From: Onthophagus taurus
Lineage: Eukaryota; Arthropoda; Insecta; Coleoptera; Scarabaeidae
Length of the DNA: 64,000 bases
Assembly: GCF_036711975.1 (NCBI RefSeq)
Contig: NC_091972.1
Coordinates: 19,969,001 to 20,033,000, forward strand
Reading direction: 5' to 3'
Shown here: positions 10,483 to 21,180 of the stretch, one piece after another
Layout: every line of letters begins with the position of its first letter
Position numbering within the stretch: the first letter of the stretch is position 1
The notes under the pieces: generated by a model
Seen by the model: only the letters and a program-made list of their open reading frames with translations
Databases searched by the model: none
Told to the model about the DNA's origin: nothing
Program-made: the position numbers and the translations under genes

Positions 10483-11007
10483 ATGTTCACAGATGGATCA
10501 AAAACGGCGGAAGGGGTCGGAGCAGGAGTATACTGCCAGACACCTCGAATTAAGCAAGCTTACAGCCTAGGTACGTACTGTACTGTATTCCAGGCGGAAG
10601 TATTTGCTATTGATGTGGTTGCTAAAATCCTTCTTGAGAGAGGGGTGAAGAACATGACAGTACGATTTTTCTCAGACCGTCAAGTTGCTCTCCAGGCGTT
10701 GCAAGCTGTGGAAACGGTGTCGGCTCTGCTTAATGACTGCAACAGAACATTGAACACACTGAGTTGTGATAACAGAGTTTCTCTGATCTGGGTCCCAGGT
10801 CACTCTGGGGTTGCTGGCAATGAAGCGGTAGATGAGCTAGCACGAGAGGGCAGCGCTAAAGCGTTTGTGGGGCCAGAACCAGCAGTTAGTGTATCATTTG
10901 CGATGGCCAAAGATAGGATTGGACTGTGGGCTGAAGAGAGACTGCGCCTATATTTTATGCCACTGCCTTCTGTTAACCGTATCAGATTCTCGATTTTTGA
11001 GTCGTAG
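10483..11007 (+). pseudogene. RNase H domain of LINE copy B
   Basis: This is the 3' part of the LINE ORF2 restarting after the Penelope insertion. The four acidic RNase H residues are visible: TDGS near the start, QAEVFAI, FSDRQVAL and NEAVDELA. HSGVAGNEAVDELA is the classic C-terminal motif. The reading then runs into a deletion (near 10950) relative to copy A and stops at 11007. It is a fragment of the interrupted LINE, not a host RNase H. Confidence 0.8.
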
Positions 11008-11190
11008 TTGATCTATTCAAAAGATTTGAATGACCGTTCACCGAGATTTATGTTAGTTAAAAGCATTGGACAACACGGTGAAATTTGATAACGATATCTA
11101 TCGGGGCACAATAGATCCTTAGGATCTCGATCCAAGGTTGGTTGGTCCGCCTACCCAATATGTAATCTATGTAATATAGTGTAATGTAAT

Positions 11191-12248
11191 GGGTCATTCA
11201 ACAGTCCATATTTTTGAACGAGAACACTATTGCATCATTACAATAAATATAGCTGCTACCTGCAGAGAAGAACACAAATGACTTCTCTGGATATCTATAC
11301 AGAGAGATTCTTCTCTTTTAGTCGTGAACCAAGCGGTTCAGATTTATCTTTAGGTAAACTTAAATCGCTTACCAAGTCATTTAGTGCAGTCTGATCATAC
11401 TGAATCGGCAGTAAATTAATATCATCGTGCTCATACCGCGTTCACTGTTCAACTTAAAGAGTCATAACTTATGAAGGAAAAATAGTACAACACCATTCAA
11501 TAACACATTTTGAAGGACAATGATTGTACTGAAATATGTAATAGATAGAATAGAGCAAAAAAGTATTGTGCGTCCGATACATAACTTCAAAAGTGGCCAA
11601 AAAGCCATTTTTCTAGTACATAACCTCAAATATCTCAAATCCTGACGTGTTGGCCCAATTCTCAGCTCGGGTTATGATTTTTAGCAGAATATTACATCGG
11701 AAATGACTTTCATTTTCAGCCGCTTAACGCTGCTCGGTTTGTAAGAACATCCCGTTGAAACCATCTATAACTACGATATGCCGCTTAGTACATCTCCCAT
11801 CTCTTCAAGTCCATTTTGAAAATTCACCAAATGCTCAATAAGTGGGCGATAGCTGCAAGGTGAGTCATAAAACAATCTTTACATTTCTTTATTCGATGTC
11901 TATTGTCAATACATTTTCTACATCAGTTCGTTTGACTTCATCGTTTGTACATTTTATTTCGTATTTGTTTTTTTTTCTAAAATCACTCTTGATCAAGTAA
12001 GGTACACTCTGGAGTTGGTCATTGTTGCTATTTGCGGAGAACATAAGACGCTTGTCTTTGACTAATTTTGATTATTATCCTTTTGGGATTTATGTTATTG
12101 AACGTACTAATGTTAATTTAAAAAAATAATGATAAAAGAAAAACTTCATTTGCTACAAGCAGTTTATTATATTGATACTATTAAATACAGTTCGGATATA
12201 CACATAATAAATTGAATTAGATTTAAGGGAGTCCGACATCAAAAGTTA
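11191..12248. other. Non-coding spacer downstream of CBM14 gene 2
   Basis: Duplicate of 2791-3815. No gene is seen. About 35 bases at 12045-12080 are extra relative to copy A. The likely polyadenylation signal of gene 2 (TTTATT on this strand) is at about 12160. Confidence 0.5.
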
Positions 12249-13518
12249 TCATACTGCGGCTGGATCACATCCGGCGTTATTTGGCCAGTCACAAACATCT
12301 AAAGTGGGGTTGAAATGTAAACCAGCTGGGCAAGGCATATCGTGAACTGTGCCGTACTTATCGCATTTGCAATATCTTCCACATTCTTCTGGATGAGGGT
12401 GGAAAACTGGGATTTCACCTGGAGTGTAGGGGCAGGTTACTGATGTGCATTGTCCACAGTCGGGAGCTTGAGTAGGTTGTGTTGGTGGGCAATCTGTGGG
12501 AGGAGGAGTAGTTGGGCAATCTGTGGGAGGAGGAGTAGTTGGGCAATCTGTGGGAGGAGGAGTAGTTGGGCAATCTGTCGGAGGAGGAGTAGTTGGGCAA
12601 TCTGTGGGAGGAGGAGTAGTTGGGCAATCTGTGGGAGGAGGAGTAGTTGGGCAATCTGTGGGAGGAGGAGTAGTTGTGCAATCTGTTGGAGGAGTAGTTG
12701 TGCAATCTGTGGGAGGAGTAGTTGGCGTTACGGGACCACATTCACATCCTGCTGCTTCTGGCCAATCACAAACGTTTAATTGGGGGTTAAAGTGTAATCC
12801 ATCTGGGCAAGGCATATCGTGAATTGCGCCGTAGTTATCGCATTTACAATATCTTCCACAATCTTCAGGATGTGGATGGAAAATTGGGTATTGTCCAGGA
12901 ACGTTGGGGCAAGTTAAACCCTCGCATCTGCCGCAATCAGGAACGGTAGTAGGACCACTTGTTGGTGCAGGAGTGGAACCAGGTTCACATCCAGCATCAC
13001 TAGGCCAATCGCAAACATTTAATATGGAGTTGAAATGTAAACCGGATGGGCAAGGCATATCGTGAACTGCAGCGTAGTTATCGCACATACAATATCTGCC
13101 ACAATTTGTAGGATGTGGGAAGAACTCTGGGAATAACCCGGGTGTGACCGGGCAAGTTACAGATGAGCATTCACCACAATCCGGGGCAGGGGTAGTAGTG
13201 GGTGGAGGGGTTGTGGGTTCGATGGAGCATCTGGCATTGCTTGGCAAATCGCAAATATTTAATTCGGTGTTGAAATGTAAGCCGTCTGGGCAGGTCATAA
13301 GTACATTAGATCCCCAGACACAATAATAAAACTTGGTGCAATCCCCACTATCACGCAAGGTATCTACATAGGCATTTACAGTACTTGGACATGTGCCGCG
13401 GGGTTCAGCGCCAATTCCAATAACACCCAATAATAATAGAACAGCTTCAATTGCTGTGAACAAAAATTGATTATTAAAAACAATAATTCCTATTATTAAA
13501 ATTGTTCTCACCTTTCAT
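12249..13518 (-). CDS. Secreted CBM14 protein, four domains, PTDCPTTP linker (gene 2)
   Basis: CDS is 13512-13518 joined to 12249-13453, 403 residues. It shares the start, splice sites and signal peptide (MKAIEAVLLLLGVIGIGA) with gene 1. The four CBM14 domains align with those of gene 1, with a few substitutions such as NCGRYC in domain 2 and a KCDKYG stretch in domain 4. The linker is much shorter: about seven 24-bp units encoding PTDCPTTP and no TTTPPDC array. Both paralogues keep full reading frames and the same promoter, so both are probably expressed. A chitin-binding structural role in the gut lining is expected from the family. Confidence 0.9.
12487..12715 (-). repeat. 24-bp coding minisatellite in gene 2
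   Basis: About seven tandem 24-bp units (PTDCPTTP) followed by shorter TTPPTDC-like units. One unit has TCGGAGG in place of TGGGAGG. This is the homologue of the longer mixed array in gene 1. Confidence 0.85.
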
Positions 13519-13578
13519 TGTTGAAGTTAATTGTTAAACAACTGGTAAACTCTGATGTGACTGTAAAATTGGAAGAAC

Positions 13579-13585
13579 TTATATA
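13579..13585 (-). promoter_or_regulatory. TATA box of gene 2
   Basis: Same GGTATATAAG context and distance to the ATG as in gene 1. Confidence 0.6.
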
Positions 13586-13820
13586 CCACAATTTTTTATC
13601 TCATAATTGGGTCAATTATGTAATCTATATCCGGTTTTGATATAATTAATAAGTATTTTTAAAAATTGCCGAAGGATCCATATCTAAAAATGTTAGAAAT
13701 TAACTGAAAACTGTATTAACAATATTAACTGATAACACTATTTCCTGCTGTTATTAATAGACCGGCTGAAGTGGTGTGTAATAAGTTACCCATATGTATA
13801 CGTGCAAGTGATAGATATTA

Positions 13821-14868
13821 AGTTACTAGTTAGGTTGTAGAGAGTTGTTCGTGTGTAGTAATATAAAAGATTTGAATGTTATATTTATTGTGGTGGTAAA
13901 ATCACAAAACTAAAAACGTAGAATTTGCAAAGGAAGCACATTCCTATTTTATAAAACAATTAAAGTTAATGTGGTAATGTAATGAATTGTGCTTATTGGA
14001 CAATTATTACAAATTGTGAAACTAGATATTAAGTAGTCATTAATTATTGTTAAGTCAACATGTAAACATCGTACCAATTAATAAAATATAATAAATATTA
14101 TACTTTGAGTTTCATATAAAACACTTCTAAAATTCATAAATAAAGAGGGTTTATTACAAATTATTTAGTATATAAATCAAATTCCTTTGATACTTTTGAT
14201 ACCTTTTCATACTTAAAATACTTAATAATAATATTTCATACTTAATAATCATATTTATAACTTACAAAGAACGTATCAGAACTGTCATCCCACCGATTTC
14301 GTTGCAATATATATATTTTTTTTATACGTGCTAATAAAGAATTATATAATAGAATTATATATACGCCCCAGGGGCGTGTTATAAGGGAAATCGGGGTGAA
14401 CGGTGTATATTCGCTTGTAGCTTAAAGACAAAAACAGCTATCGAAATGTGGTAAATATAAACTTGTATTCATTTTTAAGAAGCTTTTAAGAAAAGTACCC
14501 TGTCGATTTTGGCGACATTAAGTACCCTTATAACACATTTAAAAATATTAATTACGTGTTTTTTAACATACACTTTTGAACAATATTTTGAAAAAAATCG
14601 TAATTTAAAATTAATACAATAAAATGAGCTCTTAACATTCAGGGTTGGTTGGGGTTAACTACCCTAACCACCCCAAAATTAATTTTATTCGATTTTGTCG
14701 ATTTCGTTTCAATTTAGCACGATGATTTTTTTATATGTTAGGTAGTAGTTTTGAAAAAACATATAAGGGTTAGAAGTATGAGGTAGAAAATAATAATTAA
14801 TTAATAATAATTTACAAACATCTTGAATATAAATTTAATTTTTCTTACTTAAAAGAACTTTCTCTACA
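13821..14868. other. AT-rich intergenic stretch
   Basis: No gene or named element is recognised. A short GC-rich block (CGCCCCAGGGGCG, about 14363-14376) stands out and may be the tip of an unidentified transposon. Confidence 0.4.
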
Positions 14869-17800
14869 TGTTTAATTTATACCCACGCACAAAATAAAAA
14901 GTTATTTTCACTAATCTTGTTGAGATTACAACATATTTTCGGATGAAAACCTTGTTTCTTAGGCTATCGATGCAGAACGACAATTAAATGGCGTTAGATA
15001 GAATTGTTTCTACCAAATATGTATTAATAGACTTTGTGTTAATGGATTGTGTATCAATTGATCTGTCAAATGAGTGAAAGCTCTTTGCAATCTTTATGTT
15101 GTAAATATAAATGATAAATAAGTATAGTAGCTTATTTAATAGTAGTTTAGTTAAATTAAAATAGTTATTAAAAAAGACATGGTTACAAAATAAAAATAAA
15201 TAAATAACCCGTGTGACGATAGCAACAAACTGTGTATTTTACCAAATGACAATTACAACTGACAACACAAGCAATGTTAACCATGTATTTTCTCGTATTA
15301 AATCCTAACCTCAAATTGTTTAATTTATACCCACGCACTAAATAAAAAGTTATTTTCACTAAACTTGTTGAGATTACAACATAATTATTCATAATGACAC
15401 CTATGTGAAGTTAGCCCCCAATTAAACAGAATTTTACATGTATAGTATTTTAATTATAACATGAGAACCAGTGAACCGATTTCGATAAACAATGTCTCAT
15501 TCGAAAGCTTAATCCTTGGCCAATACGAAAGTGGAAATGCCCGATTGACGATGTGACGATAGCAACGATAGCAACAAACCTTCCAACAACAAATTTTTAT
15601 CCGCAATTTCCTATCTATTTTATTAGCTGATATCTTTCTTATTATTAGATATAGCAGAACACTAAATGCACCATATGAAAGCTTGATTCCTTCTTTATGA
15701 AATCGTCGGTCCTCGTTTGCCGATATGTTAATATTAAAATCAATAAAAGATGAAGAACGACGCTCTGTACGTAAAATAACTTAATATTACCAAACTTCAA
15801 GCCCTTGTGAAATTGTTATCAAACCGAATTTTAAAAAACTGTGTTCACAATCAGAAAGAACGCTCCTTCAAATATCTTAATCCGGGTTTTTGTTGGTCAA
15901 TATCAATTAGCATCATGGTTAAATCACCTTTAATATACATCTCTATATACAGAAACACACGATTGGTGTAATTGGCAAGTACTATAACAATGTGAGCTCC
16001 CAGACGCTGCGCAAGTGTATCCGAGTAGACGAATATATATAGACGGTTCGTTATCGGATTTCCTCCAGGTCCCGTTGCTCAGCTGGCTTCATAGGGTCGT
16101 ACTTACATAATCGCACCTATTCGATAAAATTCCGCCGCCTTATCAAGCTTCTTCGCTGTGCACGATTTGTGGAAAATATACATATCTGGCAAGATTTCCT
16201 GGGAGATGACTTTTAGTACGGCCAGATGTTGACATACTACTCTTTGCATGACGCCAGGTGGATTCGATGGATTTGTAACTTTAAATATGCAAAAAAAGTT
16301 ACCTTTTCGAAACGATACAACCTTACAGCACCTTCCATCTTTTTTGTTTCCGGGTGGAAACGTGCCCATTACACCCACAAGTACCCATCAATTGCATTTC
16401 TACCTTAATCTTTTGAATTTCTCCAAAATAAGGTTTATTATTCTTCTCTTTCAGATTTGACCAAAGGATTTGACGAATATTTCACCCTACGTTATGAACT
16501 TTTGATGTTAAAACTTTGTAACTACTAAAGGGATTTTCATCAATAATATGTGTTATTAAGTTTCAAAATAACGTTAAACTAACTAATAATTATCCTAATT
16601 ATAATATTTAAGTGGTTTGAAGTCTTTTAATAACAAATTTTTATTTAACTCTCATGCTCTCTATTTAAATGCGATAACAGATTATAAATATTTCAAATAG
16701 ATTTTTAGAATCTATTTGTATCTTATATTCTATTCAATTTCTTTTTTCGAATCTATCTTTGCTCCTATCTGGTGACGCTCTTGTACACAGTTAATATACA
16801 CACAGTCTATGTAACGACAGGCACTTAGTCATTATGACCTATGCGAGGTTAGCTCCAAATTTTCCTAGTCCCCAATTAGATAGGATGTTACATGTATAGT
16901 ATTTTGATTATAACAAGAAAACCAGTCAACCGACTTCGATAATCAAAATCTCATTCGAAAGCTTAATCTTTGGCCAATACGAAAGTGAAAATACCCGACT
17001 CGAAATCTCTCGCGGAGTAATTTCAATGGCTGTACGCACATAATTAGTAAATTTTGAAATCGGGCATTTCCACCTTCGCATTCATTGCAGATCATACTTT
17101 CTACCGAGATTTTGATGACTAAAATTGGTCAATTAGTTACGGAGATAATTGATGTGTTTAATTAATTCGTTTGTTATGTTTTAATCAAAATCCTTAAATA
17201 TTTCGAATCGGGCATTTCGACAACAGCATTCAGCCAGACACAAACTTTCGATTGAGATATAAAACATTAAAATCCGTCAAACTGTTCTCTAATTATAGTC
17301 GATTTAGTTTAAATTAAAAATTAATTAATAGCACGAGCGTTCACACGTGCATAAACAACGAGCCGAAGACGGTGTCATTCCGAGGGCTGTATAAACTTAG
17401 CAGGAGAGAATTGAAATCGAGTATTTTGTGATTTCGATAGAAGACACTATGACGAATTGAGTGACGTATAGATTTTGATCATCGGGTACATCGTTTACGA
17501 GTTATCACCACTTAAAGAAGGTCAATTTTGTGTTATTTTCGTGTATCTTCGCATTATTTTGACGTTTTAGCGAAATTCGAAAGAGTTTTCAAATAGATAG
17601 GAAATTGCGGATAAAAATTTGTTGTTGGAAGGTTTGTTGCTATCGTTGCTATCGTCACATCGTCAATCGGGCATTTCTACTTTCGCATTGGCCAAGGATT
17701 AAGCTTTCGAATGAGACATTATTTATCGAAATCGGTTCACTGGTTTTCATGTTATAATCAAAATTCTATACATGTAAAATGCTATTTAATTGGGGGCTAA

Positions 17801-18340
17801 CTTCACATAGGTGTCATTATGAATAATTATGTTGTAATCTCAACAAGTTTAGTGAAAATAACCTTTTATTTAGTGCGTGGGTATAAATTAAACAATTTGA
17901 GGTTAGGATTTAATACGAAAATACATGGTAACATTGCTTGTGTTGTCAGTTGTAATTGTCATTTGGTTAAATGCACAGTTTGTTGCTATCGTCACACGAG
18001 TTATTTATTTATTTTTATTTTGTAACCATGTATACACATGTCTTTTTTAATAACTATTTTAATTTAAGCAAACTATTATTAAATAAGCTACTATACTTAT
18101 TTATCATTGATATTTACAATTTAAAGATATTTTAGTCGTTTGACAGATCAATTGATACACAATCTATTAACATAAAGTCTATTAACACACATTTGGTAGA
18201 AACAATTCTATCTAACGACAGGTAATTGTCGTTATGCATTGATAGCCTAAGAAATAAGGTTTTCATCCGTAAATATGTTGTAATCTCAATAAGTTTAGTG
18301 AAAATAACTTTTTATTTTGTGCGCGGGTATAAATTAAACA
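14869..18340. mobile_element. Fold-back type element with about 750-bp arms
   Basis: The left arm (about 14869-15621) and right arm (about 17592-18340) are reverse complements with only scattered differences. They share, for example, the run ending GGATAAAAATTTGTTGTTGG and the blocks around CCCACGCACTAAATAAAAAG. Each arm has an internal sub-repeat: the roughly 75-bp block starting TGTTTAATTTATACCC occurs twice in the left arm (14869 and 15317). A third, diverged copy of an arm segment lies inside the element at 16820-17000. The central 2 kb has no convincing ORF and repeats a TCGGGCATTTC motif (about 17060 and 17210). No transposase is visible, so it is non-autonomous or not a transposon at all. 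Confidence 0.7.
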
Positions 18341-18562
18341 ATTTCAGGTTAGGATTTAATACGAAAATGCATATTTAACATTGCTTTGAACTTCCAAAAA
18401 GAAACGTCAAATCGCAACTTTAAAGTGATTTTTCGGTAAGTACTACACTTTTCCGCACTTTTTTTTTATCATTAACACATCTTTTGAGTCATTTTCTACC
18501 GATTAAAAAAAAATCATCGATTTTTAAGTGGGACAGGTATTCTTTAATTATTCCAAAATTTA
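18341..18562. other. Spacer between fold-back element and transposon
   Basis: A partial copy of the fold-back sub-repeat runs to about 18385; the rest is AT-rich without features. Confidence 0.4.
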
Positions 18563-18864
18563 TACCATTTTAAATAGTATCTTCTCAGCTTTAAGAAACA
18601 TCAGACGTTACAAATTTTGGACGGCGACGCTAGGCGTCGCGATGCATAGAAATTTATTTTTTCCCCCATATAATTCTTAGCAATATTGAATTAAAAAGTT
18701 TTTTTATATCTCTAATAGTTTTTAATATATAGCGGGATACGTAAATTAATATTGACGAGCATCATTCTAGTAATTCTTCCATCATAGGTAGCCATGGATT
18801 GAAAATGTATGAACATTTGTTAATTTGACTCAGTGTCAAATAGTCTTCCATTTGTTTCTTAAAA

Positions 18865-20068
18865 ATGGCAAATCACCAGGAAAAGGTTGACATACTTTTA
18901 ATTTACGGTGAAGTTCGCCGTAATTCAAGGGCAGCTGTCCGACTTTATCGCGAAAAGTATCCAGACCGAGCTGTTCCGGACCACAAGTCTTTTACCCGAT
19001 TGGAACAAAATTTAAGAAAAAATACAGACACGTTTTCCTGTAGGAAACATGTTCCTATTAAAATAACCGTATGCAATGATGGCGTCGTAGCTGAAGTTTG
19101 TCAGTTTTGTGAAGATAATCCTAGAGCATCTGTTAATATGGCAAGTCAACAATTAAATATTTCCTATTCCTCCATACGTCGAATACTTAAGAAGAACGAA
19201 TATTTTGCATACAAATTGAAGAACTTGCAGCTTTTAAATGAAGATAACCGTAATAAACGCATAGATTTTTTAGCGGATATAGCCATATTGGAAGACTACA
19301 ATAGAAGGATATATAAGAACATTTTATGGACTGATGAGAGTCGATTTGTAAGTAATGGGCTTCCAAATAGGCAGAATGAAAGATACTGGGCCACTGAAAA
19401 TCCTAATGTGATTAATGAAGTCGAAAATCAAGGCCACTTTGGAATTAATGTATGGTGCAGCATAATCGATCGATATTTAGTGGGTCCATATTTTTTCGAT
19501 TACAATTTTAATGGACCAATCTTTCTCCATTTCTTAGAAAATGAAGTGCCCGATTTATTGCAAGATATACCTCTCATGCAGGAAAATGTATGGTTCAAAT
19601 GGATGGAGCACCCTATCACAATTCTGCAATTGTTACGCAATATATGAACCGCGTATATCCTGAGAGATGGATAGGAAGATCTGGTCCAGTGCGTTGGCCA
19701 GCTAAGTCACCAGACTTAAGCTGCCTGGACTTCTTTTTATGGGGCACAATCAAGAACATTGTATACAGTACTCTCACAAACAACGTTGAACATCTTAAAC
19801 AAAAAATCCGTGATGCTTGTAATACGATAAGTCGTGATACTCTTAGGTCCATTACTACCATCTTTTAGTTAAATTTATCTTATAGATAAACCCATCTACT
19901 AGCCAATTAGAGCGCTTAAAATAGCCGTAACCGTGGTAATAATCCTTTAGATAGCTTAACCAGAAGATGGTAGTAATGGACCTTAGAAAAGTTACTCATA
20001 ATGAAGTGAGAAGCCGATTTCAGCACTGTTTGGCGGCGAATGGCGGTCAGCTTGAGCACACTTTGTAG
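18865..20068 (+). pseudogene. Tc1/mariner-type transposase, one frameshift and one MITE from intact
   Basis: The N-terminal part looks like the DUF4817 helix-turn-helix region (YGEVRRNSRAAVRLYREKYP). DDE residues are visible: the first Asp in ILWTDESRF, the second in QMDGAPYH (second frame), the third in SPDLSCLDFFLWG. I count 41 residues between the second and third Asp, a DD41D spacing. The frame shifts once near 19597. After LDFFLWG the gene runs to DTLR at 19845, where a MITE intervenes, and the C-terminus resumes at 19983 and ends with GGQLEHTL and TAG at 20066-20068. The transposase would bind the inverted repeats and catalyse cut-and-paste. Confidence 0.85.
19846..19982 (+). mobile_element. 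137-bp MITE with TTA target duplication inside the transposase
   Basis: Perfect 19-bp terminal inverted repeats (GGTCCATTACTACCATCTT) are flanked by TTA on both sides (19843-19845 and 19983-19985). Removing the element and one TTA restores the transposase frame exactly across the joint. A 3-bp TWA duplication and GG-starting ends suggest a PIF/Harbinger-mobilised MITE. It has no coding capacity. Confidence 0.85.
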
Positions 20069-20541
20069 GTGCAACATATATGTTTCTGTTGTTTTGATTT
20101 ATTAAAATCAAAATTTATTGTTTTAAGTTTTAAAAAATTTTATGATTGTCTCAACAAATTGTTCTATACTTTTATTTCCTTGTTATTTTGTTACTATTCA
20201 GTTTATTACAATGTTTTGTAAACCAACTTCCTGATCTATTATATTATTATTTTATATTAGAAAATTTTTAGTCCATGGCTACCTATGATAGAAGATATAT
20301 CTGGATAACACTCGTTAATATTAATTTACATATCCCGCTATATATTAAAAACTATTAGAGATATAAAAAAACTTTCTTATCCAACATTGCATAGAATTAT
20401 ATAGGCATCCTATTCCTAAACCGAAAAAAATGTGTTGGTTGAAAAAATAAATTTGTGTACGTCGCGACGCCTGGCGTCGTCGTCCAAAATTTGTAACCCC
20501 TGATGTTTCTTAAAGCTGAGAAGATACTATTTAAAATGGTA

Positions 20542-21180
20542 TACATTTTTTTTTTGAACATTTTACCTGCTTCCCATAAAAAATGTGGGGCGTCGAGTTT
20601 GGCTGACCCTTACAAACAAAACCACGTTACCATATAAAAATTATTATTATTATTATCAATCAAATTATAATAATCAATCCTGAATCAATCGTTCGTTCAT
20701 CTGATTAGTCTTTCAAATTATAATTATTCATTTAATGTGTACGGTTCATTTTATCATTTATTAAAATATTAATTTATTCAAATATATTATCTTATTTATA
20801 TTGTGGACATCATACCCACAATTTGGTGCCCCCGAAGATTGAACCTGCACCCGATAATAAATTAGAACCTGTATCCGACAAATTAGAACCTGCATCCGAA
20901 GATGATTTTGAACCTACCCCGACGAATTTTTGAACCTGCCCTAACGATTACTTTAAACGTGCACCCGAAGATTAGTTTAAACCTGCCCCGACGAATTATT
21001 TGAACCAGCGCTCTACCCATACCCAATATGTTAGAATAATTTAGTTGATAATTATTTTGATCAACGTTTATTTTATAATAAATATTTAGATCACTTGACC
21101 TGTTGACAATTTATATGTAATCAGCATAATGATATAAAAAAAATGTTGTTGTTGTTAGTTTTTTATGATTTTGACATATA
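20542..21180. other. Possible LTR and leader of a retrotransposon
   Basis: Positions about 20620-20840 are AT-rich and end in GTGGACATC...ACCCACA, followed by TTTGGTGCCCCCGAAG, which looks like an LTR end followed by a tRNA primer-binding site. The next 170 bases repeat short units such as GAACCTGCACCCGA and TTTGAACCTGCCC. I cannot find the partner LTR. Confidence 0.35.

Larger units (their letters stand above)
7444..11190 (+). mobile_element. LINE with RNase H, copy B, split by a Penelope-like element
   Basis: ORF2 remnant in pieces. The RT finger and palm (about 7520-7740) carry motif A as FLDIEGAFNN. After a frameshift, motif B (GCPQGGVLSP) and motif C occur at about 7760-7900, with motif C mutated to YAND. 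The thumb includes KYLGVTLDKTVSWN near 8087-8130 and a further segment at 8237-8503. At 8651 the Penelope-like element interrupts; coding resumes at 10473 with RNase H. The tail ends with GTAATG repeats near 11190. The changed catalytic Asp and the frameshifts make it inactive. Confidence 0.8.
6752..13820 (+). repeat. Segmental duplication, copy B
   Basis: Collinear with 248-6290 (decayed ORF, LINE, spacer, CBM14 gene). It is longer because a 1.8-kb Penelope-like element is inserted at 8652-10472. It lacks a stretch of LINE 3' coding sequence that copy A keeps at about 2290-2565. Confidence 0.9.
18563..20541 (+). mobile_element. Tc1/mariner-type transposon with long terminal inverted repeats
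   Basis: Terminal inverted repeats of about 230-270 bp start TACCATTTTAAATAG on both sides and are bounded by TA (18561-18562 and 20542-20543), the target duplication typical of Tc1/mariner. The repeats also contain matching subterminal blocks (GGCGTCGCGA and the ATAGCGGGATA region). A single transposase gene lies between them. The element is complete at its ends but its gene is broken by a one-base frameshift and a 137-bp MITE. Confidence 0.9.

Noticed and set aside
10483..11007. Host RNase H gene
   Set aside because: It is the in-frame continuation of the LINE ORF2 across the Penelope insertion and lacks a gene structure of its own.
16103..16460. Overlapping 60-90 codon ORFs on both strands inside the fold-back element
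   Set aside because: No motif, no conserved copy in the arms and opposite-strand overlap; consistent with chance.
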